A DNA stretch of 64,000 nt from a candidate division LCP-89 bacterium B3_LCP (GCA_005223185.1 NJBN01000007.1:1-64000); one strand, 5' to 3'. Counted from the first letter of the stretch, positions 23,773-33,780 are shown. Numbers and translations: made by a program. The notes: a model not told the origin generated them from the sequence alone.

Positions 23773-26136
23773 TTATCCACATTTGGTAAAACCACATGAA
23801 CGGCACACCAGACAGCCATCCTCATGCGCGATCGGCCCGCCGCAATCCGGACACTGATCGGGGATTTCCAGCAGGTTAGTATCCTTTTCAAACTTCGGTT
23901 CCTTTACTTTTATGGGAGGCTTATTGTTGGAATTGGCTTCCTGACGCTGTATGTATCGTTCCAGGGCTTTGGCGATGGCATCAGGCGCTGAAGTTATCAG
24001 AGTGCCGTTTTCCCACACGGGATTGGGCCCTGAGATTCCTTTCAACTGTTTTACGATGTTATCTGGTGCGATTCCCGATTTCAGACAGAGTGAAATCAGG
24101 CGGGAAATCGCCTCGGATTGAGCCGCTAAATTTCCCCCCGCTTTACCGATGGAGGTAAACACTTCGCAAGGACCGTGTTCATCCGAATTGATGGTTACGT
24201 AGGAAGGACCATCACCGGTATTGACTCTTTCGGTCATGCCGTAGGTAACTGCCGGTCTCTTCCTCGGTGAAAGTTTCGGTCTGCTGATTTCCTTTTTTGT
24301 TTCCTGTTTTTTAGCGCTATCACCCCTGTGCATGACCTGTTCGCTCCGTGAACCATCCCGATATACGGTCAATCCTTTGCAGCCCAAATCATAAGCCAGC
24401 ATGTAAGCACGCCTGACGTCTGTGGTAGTGGCGTTGTGAGGAAAATTAATTGTTTTGGATACGGCATTGTCAGTATGTTTCTGGAAAGCTCCCTGCATGC
24501 GCACATGCCAATCGGAAGCGATTTCATGCGAGGTTACAAAAGTGCGCTTTAGAGGTTCAGGAATCTCTTCGATTTCTTCCAAGGATTTGCACGCAGATAT
24601 TTTCTTAATCAGTTCTTCGCTGTATATTCCAGCTTTTTGCAACGCCTTCTCGAAATGGTGATTTACGTAGAGTAATTCCTGACCATCCATAACTTTTTTC
24701 ACGTAAACCAGGCTGAACACGGGTTCAACACCTCCGGAACAGTCAGCGATCATGGATAACGTGCCGGTAGGCGCTATCGTGGTGATGGTGGCGTTGCGGA
24801 TGGGCGTATCGTAAATTGATTTATCAAAATTAGGAAAAGTCCCTCTAACTGACGTCAGTTCTTTTGATGCTTCGCGTGCTTTTCCTAAGATGAACTCCAT
24901 TACCTCCTCACCTAACTTGATTCCTTCCGCCGAGTTGTAAGGTATGTCAAGCTGGTAGAGCAGATCTGCGAAACCCATCACCCCCAGTCCAATCTTGCGG
25001 TTGGCTCTGGTTATTTCAGCGATTTCCGGCAAGGGATACTTATTAACTTCAATCACATCATCCAGGAAGCGCACAGACAGCTTAATTATCTGCGCTAACT
25101 TCTCCCAATCGATGGCGTCATCGACTACCAGGTGGTCTAAGTTTATAGAGCCTAAATTGCACGATTCATAAGGCAGCAACGGCTGTTCACCACAGGGATT
25201 GGTGGATTCAATTCTTCCCACCGATGGCGTGGGGTTGTCCCGGTTGATCTGATCTAAAAATACTATCCCCGGTTCGCCGTTACTCCAGGCATTATCCACA
25301 ATTTTATCGAAGAGTTTCTTAGCTGATACATCTCGGACAAATTCACCGGAACGGGGTTCTTTTAGTTTAAATTTCAGGTTATTCTTCACCGCATCCATAA
25401 ACTCATCGGTAACCGCAACAGAAATGTTAAAATTGTTAAGCGAGTGTTCACCTTTTTTGCAGTCAATGAATTCTTCAATATCGGGATGATCTACATGCAG
25501 AATAGCCATATTAGCGCCGCGTCTGGTCCCCCCCTGTTTTATCGTCTCGGTCGCGGCATTGAAGACGGTCATGAATGAAACCGGTCCCGAAGCCGTTCCC
25601 GCCGTGGATTTAACCACGCTGTTTTTCTCACGCAGTTTGGAGAAGGAAAATCCCGTTCCTCCCCCACTTTTGTGAATCAAAGCAGTGTATTTTATGGCGT
25701 TAAAAATGCCCTCCATGCTATCTTCAATAGGCAGGACAAAACAAGCGGAAAGTTGCCCCAGTTCCCGGCCGGCATTCATCAAAGTTGGGGAATTGGGAAT
25801 AAAATCAAGTGAAGCCATGAGGTGGTAAAAGGCATCTTCAATGTCCTGGCAGTCTTTATCACTCAAATTCTTGTTAAATACCTTCTCCGCGGAGGCAACA
25901 TGCTTAGCAACCCTTCTGAACATCTCTTCAGCAGTTTCGATAATCTCGCCTGTATCATTCTTAGCCAGATAACGGCGTTTGAGAACTGCCAGACTGTTAT
26001 CGGAATAGCTGTACTTCTCCTGTCTTTTTATTTTCGGCAGAGTGATTTTATCTGTTTTCTCGTCTTTGCGTTGTACCGTAGAGGACGTGAAAAGATCATT
26101 TTCTCTCTTGCCGACAGAAGACGTTCTGGCTAACAT
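23773..26136 (-). CDS. nrdJ: Adenosylcobalamin-dependent (class II) ribonucleotide reductase
   Basis: A 787-residue vitamin B12-dependent reductase making deoxyribonucleotides without oxygen. The family core is clear: SPTLMNAGRELGQLSACFVLP (first redox cysteine), SGGGTGFSFSKLR, and the active-site block STNPCGEQPLLPYESCNLGS. The C-terminus has a TSCPD-like region (about 640-720) and a zinc-ribbon tail CPDCGGPIAHEDGCLVCRSC ending in the CG that carries electrons. AAGGTGG precedes the ATG. The gene has a near-consensus promoter but no cobalamin riboswitch that I can see. Confidence 0.96.
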   Translation of the reverse strand: MLARTSSVGKRENDLFTSSTVQRKDEKTDKITLPKIKRQEKYSYSDNSLAVLKRRYLAKNDTGEIIETAEEMFRRVAKHVASAEKVFNKNLSDKDCQDIEDAFYHLMASLDFIPNSPTLMNAGRELGQLSACFVLPIEDSMEGIFNAIKYTALIHKSGGGTGFSFSKLREKNSVVKSTAGTASGPVSFMTVFNAATETIKQGGTRRGANMAILHVDHPDIEEFIDCKKGEHSLNNFNISVAVTDEFMDAVKNNLKFKLKEPRSGEFVRDVSAKKLFDKIVDNAWSNGEPGIVFLDQINRDNPTPSVGRIESTNPCGEQPLLPYESCNLGSINLDHLVVDDAIDWEKLAQIIKLSVRFLDDVIEVNKYPLPEIAEITRANRKIGLGVMGFADLLYQLDIPYNSAEGIKLGEEVMEFILGKAREASKELTSVRGTFPNFDKSIYDTPIRNATITTIAPTGTLSMIADCSGGVEPVFSLVYVKKVMDGQELLYVNHHFEKALQKAGIYSEELIKKISACKSLEEIEEIPEPLKRTFVTSHEIASDWHVRMQGAFQKHTDNAVSKTINFPHNATTTDVRRAYMLAYDLGCKGLTVYRDGSRSEQVMHRGDSAKKQETKKEISRPKLSPRKRPAVTYGMTERVNTGDGPSYVTINSDEHGPCEVFTSIGKAGGNLAAQSEAISRLISLCLKSGIAPDNIVKQLKGISGPNPVWENGTLITSAPDAIAKALERYIQRQEANSNNKPPIKVKEPKFEKDTNLLEIPDQCPDCGGPIAHEDGCLVCRSCGFTKCG

Positions 26137-26177
26137 TTTCGCACCACCTTACTTAAGATTATTTTTGAGTGAAAATT

Positions 26178-26206
26178 AATATACTGCTTTTCCAAGTTCG
26201 AGTCAA
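26178..26206 (-). promoter_or_regulatory. Sigma-70 promoter of nrdJ
   Basis: Minus strand TTGACT, 17 nt, TATATT, 41 nt before the ATG, with AAAAAGTAC just upstream of the -35 box. Confidence 0.78.
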
Positions 26207-26355
26207 GTACTTTTTAAAACGCTATACATTGATGAATGAACATATGTGTACACAATATAAAGCCAATAGGTGCGAAATAAATGTAAAATCTTGTAGCGAA
26301 GCTTTAAGAATTTCTAACCTTTGGTGAAAGATATGACAGGGAGTAATTGTGGTAT

Positions 26356-27096
26356 TTACTCTTCTATAAGTTTAGGGAGAACTTCTCCTGCTTTTTCGTG
26401 AACGATCCATTTCGCTAGATGATCCACTGGCGTGGGATCGACGTTGATGATGGCAAGCTCGGCCCCCGCTTCCACGGCGACCACAGGCGCCTGCGCGGCG
26501 GGATAAACGACCAATGAACTTCCTACAACCAGGAATAAAGAACATTGACGAGCCAGGTCAAAAGCTTTTTCAATCGCGCCTGGCGGGAGCATTTCACCGA
26601 AAAACACAATGTCCGGACGCAAAATACCTCCACAATCTGTGCAGATCGGGGGATTTGCCTTTTCCACAGCTTCCTCAGCTTCAGGTAAGTTATATCCTTT
26701 ACGGCATTTCATGCAGTGAAATGCGCGGGATGATCCGTGCAATTCAATTACATTTTGCGAACCAGCCACTTGATGAAGACCATCGATATTCTGGGTTATG
26801 ACAGCGTTTACCTTGCTCTTCTCTTCAAGTTCTGCCAGAGCAATATGAGCTGAGTTTGGCTTAGCATCATGCAGCAACGGTCCCCGCGTGTCCTTGAAGA
26901 AAGACCAATAGTAAGAAGGATCTTTCTCAAAATATGCTATCGAGGCATACTTATCAGGATCGTATTTTGTCCAGAATCCATCTGTGCCCCGGTAGGTGGG
27001 TATTCCGGATTCTTCGGATACTCCCGCTCCGGTAAAGGCAACTACATTGCCCTTGGCAATAGCTTCACACAAGCCTGATAAATCATCTGATGGCAT
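26356..27096 (-). CDS. cobB: NAD-dependent protein deacylase, Sir2 family
   Basis: A 246-residue sirtuin that removes acyl groups from lysines using NAD. The motifs are complete: AFTGAGVSEESGIPTYRG (NAD loop), TQNIDGLHQVAG, the catalytic histidine in IELHGSSRAFHC, and zinc cysteines CMKC...CTDCGG. GSSLVVYPAA completes the Rossmann part. No clear ribosome site is seen; the ATG at 27096 fits the family N-terminus and the promoter 52 nt upstream. Confidence 0.94.
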   Translation of the reverse strand: MPSDDLSGLCEAIAKGNVVAFTGAGVSEESGIPTYRGTDGFWTKYDPDKYASIAYFEKDPSYYWSFFKDTRGPLLHDAKPNSAHIALAELEEKSKVNAVITQNIDGLHQVAGSQNVIELHGSSRAFHCMKCRKGYNLPEAEEAVEKANPPICTDCGGILRPDIVFFGEMLPPGAIEKAFDLARQCSLFLVVGSSLVVYPAAQAPVVAVEAGAELAIINVDPTPVDHLAKWIVHEKAGEVLPKLIEE

Positions 27097-27147
27097 TGAT
27101 ATATATGAAGTTATAGTTGTGTTCTATGAGAAATAGTGCTTACTTTG

Positions 27148-27176
27148 AGTATAAGTAATATTCAATCCAATTACAA
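27148..27176 (-). promoter_or_regulatory. Sigma-70 promoter of the sirtuin gene
   Basis: Minus strand TTGTAA, 17 nt, TATACT. It lies back to back with the plus-strand promoter at 27240. Confidence 0.62.
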
Positions 27177-27239
27177 GTATTTTTCCTGTTATCCGGTAAA
27201 CATCATTCACTTCTGCGTTCCTCATTTGCACATTAATAG

Positions 27240-27268
27240 TTGACTTTGTGCAGAAGTAATTTTATCTT
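27240..27268 (+). promoter_or_regulatory. Sigma-70 promoter of the patatin gene
   Basis: TTGACT, 17 nt, TATCTT, 27 nt before the ATG at 27296. Confidence 0.62.
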
Positions 27269-27295
27269 ATTGTTTTAACATAATTCTAATTGCTG

Positions 27296-28270
27296 ATGTT
27301 CACCAGAATAAAGCCCAAAGTTGGATTAGCCTTAGGCGGCGGCGGAGCCCGGGGATTCGCTCACTTAGGAATTTTGAATATTCTTGAGAAAGAAGGCTTT
27401 CCGGTTGACCTCATCGTGGGCACAAGCATGGGCGCAATCGTCGGTTCACTATACGCTCGCCTGAATTCCGCTAAAGTCGCCACAGAACATTTTCAGCAGA
27501 TTTTAAATGAAAACAAATCTGACGTACACGAACTGAACGTCTATCAGAATGATGGCAAGGGCGATCATCTGTTCGATCATATCGCTCGGGAGATTAAACA
27601 GCGGATCACCATCAACCTGTCAATTTCAAGGCAATCGCTCTTTTCATCTGAGCGATTGCAACGAGCGGTACACTGCCTGTTTGATGACTGCCAGATAGAG
27701 GAATTGCCCATAAAATTCGCTGCTGCCGCTTCAGATCTTATTTCCGGTAAGGGAGTTATAATAAATAAGGGTTCTTTGAGAAATGCCGTGATTGCCAGTT
27801 CTTCTATTCCGGGCTTTTTCCCACCGGTAAGTATTAAGGATTATCTTTTGGTCGATGGTGAGGTAACCGACTTAATTCCAGTGGAAGCATGTTACGCTTT
27901 AGGTGCGGATATGGTAATAGCCGTTGACGTCCGCAGAACATCCCAGACAACGCAAAAGTTTCAGCACACGATCGATATTTTCATGCGTTCCGCTCAGGTA
28001 ACTGGTTACCGCTACACCGACACGTTGTTGAAAAATGCGGATTTTGTCATTCGCCCGACTCTGTTGGACGTCCATTGGTCAGATTTTGATCGCTTCAGAG
28101 AGATGGTTAATTCCGGTGAAGAGGCTGCAGCTAACTGCTTATCAGATTTACAAGCAATATTCACTTCCAGACAAAGCGGTGGTATTCTCAACAAACTAAA
28201 GAAGAAACATAAGAACCGTGATAACGTATCACACTTAGAACATATAGACCTGATCGAATTTCCGCCTTAA
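27296..28270 (+). CDS. Patatin-like phospholipase (RssA/YchK type)
   Basis: A 324-residue patatin-fold lipid acyl hydrolase with a Ser-Asp dyad. The oxyanion loop is GGGGARGFAHLG, the nucleophile is in GTSMGAIVGSLYA, and the aspartate is in LLVDGEVTDLIPV. There is no signal peptide, so it is probably cytoplasmic like RssA. TTG-CTG-ATG codons open the frame; I take the ATG at 27296. Transcription may continue into the GH172-like gene 45 nt downstream, which has no promoter of its own that I can see. Confidence 0.9.
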   Translation: MFTRIKPKVGLALGGGGARGFAHLGILNILEKEGFPVDLIVGTSMGAIVGSLYARLNSAKVATEHFQQILNENKSDVHELNVYQNDGKGDHLFDHIAREIKQRITINLSISRQSLFSSERLQRAVHCLFDDCQIEELPIKFAAAASDLISGKGVIINKGSLRNAVIASSSIPGFFPPVSIKDYLLVDGEVTDLIPVEACYALGADMVIAVDVRRTSQTTQKFQHTIDIFMRSAQVTGYRYTDTLLKNADFVIRPTLLDVHWSDFDRFREMVNSGEEAAANCLSDLQAIFTSRQSGGILNKLKKKHKNRDNVSHLEHIDLIEFPP

Positions 28271-28315
28271 TAGGCAGGGAGATCACTAAAGACCCGAATA
28301 GCTTCAGGAATAGCG

Positions 28316-31276
28316 ATGAACATAAAACATCCTAAAGTTCAAATGAACATGACATGTTTCATTTGGATTCTTATAGCCCTATTCACAGTTCTAACCCGAC
28401 CTACGGACGCACAGCCGTCGATCGGTCTTGATGCTATCGAAGCGATAGATGAATTGCCTCTCTACATACAGGGGATAACTGCTGACCAGGTCTCCAGCTC
28501 GGATCAAACCGGCGGAAACAGCGACCGCAGTGGTTACCTCTACCAGAATGATTCGTTGTACGTCATTTTCGATAAAGAAGGACCGGGGTGTATTTACCGG
28601 ATGTGGGTTCGCGGCACTACTACTTCTGCAAACCGAAGGATGGTCTTCTATTTCGATGGTGAAGAAGAACCGACCATAGATGCTACCGTGCAACAGCTTT
28701 TTTCAGGGCTATACAGCCCAATGTTAGAACCTCTGGCTGGCGGGATCAATGTTTCCGAGGGTGGAAACTACTGTTATTATCCGATAAAATATGCAGAACA
28801 TTTAAAGGTCGCATTTATAGATGACGTCGAACCTCACCAGATCTGTTACAAAACCTACCCATCAGCAACAGCTTTGACGTCGTACGATCCTGCCGAATTG
28901 CCCACCAACGTTTTATCGCAGTGGCAGAATACAGGTACAGATCCTAAAGACCCAACCGGTAATAATTATTCCAACGGTTCGCTGACAGTTGGGATCAGTT
29001 CAACTGAGACTATATTTACCTATTCCGGCAGCGGCAGCATAACCGGCATTCATTTCACACCTTCGCCTTTAACTTCCAGCATGCTGGGAAGCCTCAGGCT
29101 GCGTTTTTATTGGGACGACAGTATCGATCCACAGGTGGAATGTAGCTTTGGAAGCTTCTTCGGAAATTCATTGAGTACTTCTAATGTTGACGGTCTGTTA
29201 GTCGGTGTCACCGGCGACGTTTATTACTGCTACTTTCCCATGCCTTTCTGGGATAACGCCCACCTTGACGTATATAATTCTTCCCTGAATCAAGCTGTCG
29301 ATATAGATTATGAGATCTCCTACAAGGCGGATATTCCTCCAGAAGACCATGGTTACTTTACCGCCAAGCTGCTTGAATTCACACAATCTGTTCCCGGGCA
29401 GGATATGTTGTTTGGCGAACTGTTCGGTCATGGTAATTTTGTAGGTATGGTCGTTACAATCAGCTCTTCACAATGGCCGGATTTTTTAGGCGGTGATATG
29501 CGCATCTACCTGGATGGTCAAGCCAGTCCTTTTTTCCAGGGCACCGATTTTGACGGTGATTTCAACGCAGGAGATTATTTCGCTTCAGGGATCTTCTCGC
29601 TGCCCATTCACGGAGCACCAGCTATACAAACTGGTTTTGAAAGAAAGATATGCACCTATCGCTTCATGCTTGGTGATCTGATACCGTACGGCAACTCCAT
29701 TCGCATTCTGGCTGAACACGGTCATGATAATCTGGAATTGATAGAATATGCAGCTACGATTTATTCCTATAACCACAGCGAAGTCGCGCTAATTCTGTCC
29801 GATCATCTGGACGTGGGCGACCCGGCAGAAGAAGCGACACACAGTTATGTTAACCAGGGAACAGTTTCGCAGGAAACGCATTACTACGCCTACCCCGGCA
29901 CCTACGATGATGAGTACTTCAGTGATACTGGATATATTATAGAAGGCGCCGCATCCTTCACCGCAACCATAGATCCTTATAATGAAGGCGTTCGCTTGGT
30001 GCGCAGGAGAGATGCTCTTCATTTCCCGCAATATGCGCAGGTTATAGTAAACGGCGATACTGTCGGCACCTGGTGGGATATGGAGAATAACTACTACAAA
30101 CGTTGGGCTCTATCTTCATTTGAAATACCGCCACAATATACACAGTCCCTTTCTGAGATTGACATTTCTATAGCCTCCGGCGATAGCGCTGACTGGACGG
30201 AATATTTCTACTGGATTTATTCGCATATTCCACCCCGAGAAGACCTGCTACCACCGAATCAGGTAACAAGCGTATCCATCGAGGCACTGGAAAATGGATC
30301 GGAGCTATTCCTGCAGTGGGATATCCCCTTTGATAATTCCGGCGTCTCCGGATATAGAATATATAGGGACGTTACCACCGGAGTACAAGCAACTGAAGAA
30401 TTCTTAGTCGGGCAAACGGTGATGACGACATACACTGACACCGGCTTGATACCTGGAACCCAGTATTTCTACTTAGTGAGCGCTGTTGATTACAGCAGCA
30501 ATGAAGGTGAAGCTTCAGTTATCACAACTCAGATTACCGCAATAAATTTTATTTACGAGGCAGAAGAAATTGAGAGATTCTTGGGGAATTCCGGTGATCC
30601 TTACATTGTCGAAAACATGATGCAATACGGTGAAAACTGGAGTAATCAGCATCAATTGCTCTACTATTCTAACAATGTGGGTGATTACTTCAACATTCCC
30701 ATAGAAGCAGCTACGGCTGACACCTATCTCATCTCAGGCTATTGCACTATGGGATCGTTCTACGGTAATTTCAGACTGTGGGTAAATGAGGAACAAGTCA
30801 GCGACTACATATACCTTTACGACCCAAATACCATACGAAGTCCGCTGATTGAATTCGGATCGCACTATCTTGAAGAAGGTGAAAATGAATTCTCCTTCCA
30901 GGTTACCGGAAAAAACGTTGCCAGCACTGATTATTGCATCGGAGTTGACAACTTATTGATCACGCCATATTCGCTATTATCCGTGCCACCCTCTGCGCCG
31001 AACTCAACTCCTAATGAGTTCGGATTATCGCAGAATTTCCCCAACCCATTCAACGCCAGTACCCGCATCGCCTTCACTCTGCCCGTAGCAGGAAAAGTTC
31101 GCTTGACTATCTATGATATAGGAGGCCGTCTGGTAAGCAGGCTTCTGGATGGACGATTAACAGCAGGACAACAGAACATCACCTGGAATGCACAGGATTT
31201 TGCTTCTGGTATATACTTTGTCAGGTTAGAACAAGAAAGCAGAAAAACCACGCGTAAGATGGTGCTGATGAAATAG
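28316..31276 (+). CDS. Secreted GH172 (DUF2961)-like protein with FN3 and sorting domains
   Basis: A 986-residue exported protein. After the signal peptide (to about residue 33) comes a DUF2961 domain, now glycoside hydrolase family 172: SSSDQTGGNSDRSGYLY, VIFDKEGPGCIYRMWVRG, FYFDGEEEPTIDA, LFSGLYSPMLEPL. Known GH172 enzymes act on fructan- and arabinofuranose-type glycans. A fibronectin-III domain (about 650-745) and a CBM-like beta domain (about 750-885) follow. The sorting domain NFPNPFNASTRIAFTLP to KMVLMK ends it. Hydrolase activity on a surface or extracellular glycan is inferred from the family. AGGA precedes the ATG. Confidence 0.84.
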   Translation: MNIKHPKVQMNMTCFIWILIALFTVLTRPTDAQPSIGLDAIEAIDELPLYIQGITADQVSSSDQTGGNSDRSGYLYQNDSLYVIFDKEGPGCIYRMWVRGTTTSANRRMVFYFDGEEEPTIDATVQQLFSGLYSPMLEPLAGGINVSEGGNYCYYPIKYAEHLKVAFIDDVEPHQICYKTYPSATALTSYDPAELPTNVLSQWQNTGTDPKDPTGNNYSNGSLTVGISSTETIFTYSGSGSITGIHFTPSPLTSSMLGSLRLRFYWDDSIDPQVECSFGSFFGNSLSTSNVDGLLVGVTGDVYYCYFPMPFWDNAHLDVYNSSLNQAVDIDYEISYKADIPPEDHGYFTAKLLEFTQSVPGQDMLFGELFGHGNFVGMVVTISSSQWPDFLGGDMRIYLDGQASPFFQGTDFDGDFNAGDYFASGIFSLPIHGAPAIQTGFERKICTYRFMLGDLIPYGNSIRILAEHGHDNLELIEYAATIYSYNHSEVALILSDHLDVGDPAEEATHSYVNQGTVSQETHYYAYPGTYDDEYFSDTGYIIEGAASFTATIDPYNEGVRLVRRRDALHFPQYAQVIVNGDTVGTWWDMENNYYKRWALSSFEIPPQYTQSLSEIDISIASGDSADWTEYFYWIYSHIPPREDLLPPNQVTSVSIEALENGSELFLQWDIPFDNSGVSGYRIYRDVTTGVQATEEFLVGQTVMTTYTDTGLIPGTQYFYLVSAVDYSSNEGEASVITTQITAINFIYEAEEIERFLGNSGDPYIVENMMQYGENWSNQHQLLYYSNNVGDYFNIPIEAATADTYLISGYCTMGSFYGNFRLWVNEEQVSDYIYLYDPNTIRSPLIEFGSHYLEEGENEFSFQVTGKNVASTDYCIGVDNLLITPYSLLSVPPSAPNSTPNEFGLSQNFPNPFNASTRIAFTLPVAGKVRLTIYDIGGRLVSRLLDGRLTAGQQNITWNAQDFASGIYFVRLEQESRKTTRKMVLMK

Positions 31277-31302
31277 TATTTTCCATATATGATAAAAGTT
31301 AA

Positions 31303-32706
31303 ATGACTAAACAATCAAAATATGACCTCACTATAATCGGATCAGGACCCGGCGGTTATGTCGCCGCTATCCGCGCTGCGCAATTAGGAATGAAAGTCGC
31401 CGTAATTGAGCGTGAAAAGGTTGGTGGCGTCTGCCTGAACTGGGGCTGCATCCCTACCAAAGCGCTATTAAAATCAGCCGAAGTTGTGCGTATAGCTAAA
31501 AAATCCCGCGAATTCGGCGTGCATTGCGAGAATGTAACGGTGGATTTCCCCGCGGTAATTAAACGCAGCCGCCAGGTGGCTAATCGGCTTTCCAAGGGTG
31601 TAGGATATCTTCTAAAACAGAACAACGTGGAAATTATCCATGGCACCGGATCTTTTTTAGATCCACACGAATTAGCTATCACCGATGCAGCAGGGAAAGA
31701 ACTGCAATCAATTGAATCACAGTATTATCTGATATCGACCGGCGCCCGCCCTCGCAATCTGCCCGGACTTGAACTTGACGAAAAGAAACTGATTTCCTAT
31801 CGCCGCGCCATGACGCTGGAAGAAATGCCATCTTCCATGATAATTATCGGCGCGGGCGCAATAGGCGTTGAATTTGCCTATTTTTATAACTCAATGGGTA
31901 CGGACGTTACCCTGATAGAAATGCTTCCGCAAATATTACCCTTAGAAGATGCGGAAATCGTCGAACCTCTGCATAGAGCTTTAAAAAAGTCAGGCCTTAA
32001 GATCGCTGTAGATACCAGGATCGAAAAAGTTGATAGATTGGCTGCAGGCGTTACAGTTCATGGTACTACACCTGATGGCGAACAGAAATGGCAGGCGGAA
32101 GTCTGTCTGGTTGCCGTAGGCGTTCAGGCTAATTCTGACGGAATGGGCCTGGAAACTTTGGGAATTCAAACGGAAAATGGATTTATTATAACGGACGACG
32201 CTTATCGCACCTCTGTCCCCCATATCAGTGCTATAGGCGATGTCATTGGTGCGCCCATGTTAGCGCACGCAGCCTCCCATGAAGGAATCGCAGCAGTAGA
32301 AGCCATGGCAGGTTCACATGTGCATAGGATCGAACCGGATAGGATACCATCCTGTACTTACTGCCACCCCCAGGTTGCTTCTATCGGTTTGACTGAAAGC
32401 CAGGCGGTAGAAAAGGGCTACGAGGTGAATATCGGCAGGTTTCCCTTTGTGGCAGCCGGCAAGGCGGTCGCTTATGGCGAGAGAGATGGTTTGGTGAAGC
32501 TTATCTTCAACAAGGAAGACCAAAAACTATTGGGAGCTCACATCGTCGGTCTTGAAGCAACCGAACTGATAGCTGAGTTAGGTTTGGCACAGGCAATGGG
32601 GGCTTCTCCCGAAAGCATCGCCTGGGCTGTGCATGCGCATCCCACATTATCAGAAGCAGTATCCGAAGCAGCGCTGGATGCGCTGGGACGAGCTATACAT
32701 AAATAG
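31303..32706 (+). CDS. lpdA: Dihydrolipoyl dehydrogenase
   Basis: A 467-residue E3 flavoprotein that reoxidises dihydrolipoamide for 2-oxoacid dehydrogenase complexes or the glycine cleavage system. FAD-binding GSGPGGYVAAIRAAQLG, the redox disulfide GGVCLNWGCIPTK, NAD-binding GAGAIGVEFAYF and the C-terminal HAHPTLSE histidine motif are all present. No E1, E2 or gcv genes are nearby. It lies 26 nt after the GH172-like gene. Confidence 0.95.
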   Translation: MTKQSKYDLTIIGSGPGGYVAAIRAAQLGMKVAVIEREKVGGVCLNWGCIPTKALLKSAEVVRIAKKSREFGVHCENVTVDFPAVIKRSRQVANRLSKGVGYLLKQNNVEIIHGTGSFLDPHELAITDAAGKELQSIESQYYLISTGARPRNLPGLELDEKKLISYRRAMTLEEMPSSMIIIGAGAIGVEFAYFYNSMGTDVTLIEMLPQILPLEDAEIVEPLHRALKKSGLKIAVDTRIEKVDRLAAGVTVHGTTPDGEQKWQAEVCLVAVGVQANSDGMGLETLGIQTENGFIITDDAYRTSVPHISAIGDVIGAPMLAHAASHEGIAAVEAMAGSHVHRIEPDRIPSCTYCHPQVASIGLTESQAVEKGYEVNIGRFPFVAAGKAVAYGERDGLVKLIFNKEDQKLLGAHIVGLEATELIAELGLAQAMGASPESIAWAVHAHPTLSEAVSEAALDALGRAIHK

Positions 32707-32712
32707 GAATTC

Positions 32713-33051
32713 ATGAAAACAGATCGACCCAACAAATCCGAAGAGAGTAAATCCCAATACACCTGGCCGGTTATTGCGGTTTTATCAGTACTGCCCCCGC
32801 TGCTCTTCTGGCTTACCATCAAATCCGGTTTCTCAGGAGGGATTGATCTCATATTCCGCTTCTGGCAATACCTGCCTGACTTTCTTCTTAACGTTATAAT
32901 AGTTCTCCTGCCAATTCCCCCTTTATTACTGGGTGTATATTCTCTTTGGCAGATATGGAAACGGAAGGCTAAGGGCATCTATTTCGGGTTGCTGAGCATC
33001 ATCGCCAGCGTTTTATTGATAATCTTCTGCACTATGACAATTATCCGATGA
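32713..33051 (+). CDS. Small membrane protein (hypothetical)
   Basis: A 112-residue protein with three hydrophobic helices (VIAVLSVLPPLLFWLTI, LLNVIIVLLPIPPLLLGVY, GLLSIIASVLLIIFCTM) after a polar, lysine-rich N-terminus. It starts 6 nt after lpdA, so it is probably cotranscribed. I do not recognise the family. Confidence 0.62.
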   Translation: MKTDRPNKSEESKSQYTWPVIAVLSVLPPLLFWLTIKSGFSGGIDLIFRFWQYLPDFLLNVIIVLLPIPPLLLGVYSLWQIWKRKAKGIYFGLLSIIASVLLIIFCTMTIIR

Positions 33052-33098
33052 TGCGGTGCGTATTTCTAAATATTGAGATTGCTGTAGGAGTCCCCTCT

Positions 33099-33746
33099 TC
33101 ACCAAATAAACCTGTACCCAATCCTGAACGTACCCAAAGTCTGTCCCGGTTTGCCCAGTTCAAGCACAGAGTTACCGGGATAAAACCACTGCTTATATCC
33201 TACCACGAAATTACCAATACCGATTAGCACACCTGGCGTTAAATATAAGTCGGTTCTGTACTTGTTTGTTGAACGCGACGTGTACTGTAACATGTCAATA
33301 ATATTATCCTGCGCATCCACCTCAAACTGAGTGATGTAAACAATACCAGAGCTCGATTGGATAATAACGCCACTGTTTAAAGTTAACCATCCCTTCCAAT
33401 GTGCATCCTCAGAATGCCCGAAGAACTTCAAGCGACCTTCCAAAAAGAAATCGAAGTTCACCAATTCAACTAACCTCTCCTCAAATTCCCACCAATCACT
33501 AAAACCGGGGATCGAATCAGCCGGAGTGGTCTCGTAATTGAACCTGTTGGATATGTTCAAAGCCAGCCCCGCGCCCAGGGAAAGCCATTTCCCCTCTAAG
33601 TATTCAGGTGTGAACGATCCGCAGAATCCCGGCGCCAGTCTGTCATATGGATCTATAAATCCAATGCTTATCTCACCCGTGATCTCGTGCGCCGAAGCGC
33701 TGTACGCTATTACAAACAGTGATAGTAGTATAATTGCTTTCTTCAT
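33099..33746 (-). CDS. Exported beta-barrel-like protein (hypothetical)
   Basis: A 215-residue protein with a signal peptide (AIILLSLFVIAYSASA) and alternating beta strands (WLSLGAGLALNISNRF, DLYLTPGVLIGIGNFVVGYK). It ends in the aromatic strand GTFRIGYRFIW, the typical C-terminal signature of outer-membrane barrels. I cannot name a family. It has its own promoter and converges on the lpdA operon. Confidence 0.7.
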   Translation of the reverse strand: MKKAIILLSLFVIAYSASAHEITGEISIGFIDPYDRLAPGFCGSFTPEYLEGKWLSLGAGLALNISNRFNYETTPADSIPGFSDWWEFEERLVELVNFDFFLEGRLKFFGHSEDAHWKGWLTLNSGVIIQSSSGIVYITQFEVDAQDNIIDMLQYTSRSTNKYRTDLYLTPGVLIGIGNFVVGYKQWFYPGNSVLELGKPGQTLGTFRIGYRFIW

Positions 33747-33780
33747 CTGTCCTGTACCTCATTTTCAGGTTATACGCTAC

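Noticed and set aside
26137-26355. Possible cobalamin riboswitch or NrdR boxes upstream of nrdJ
   Set aside because: No B12-box-like GCCACTG element or large fold is visible. ACACAATATAAAG at about 26252 resembles half of an NrdR box but has no properly spaced partner.
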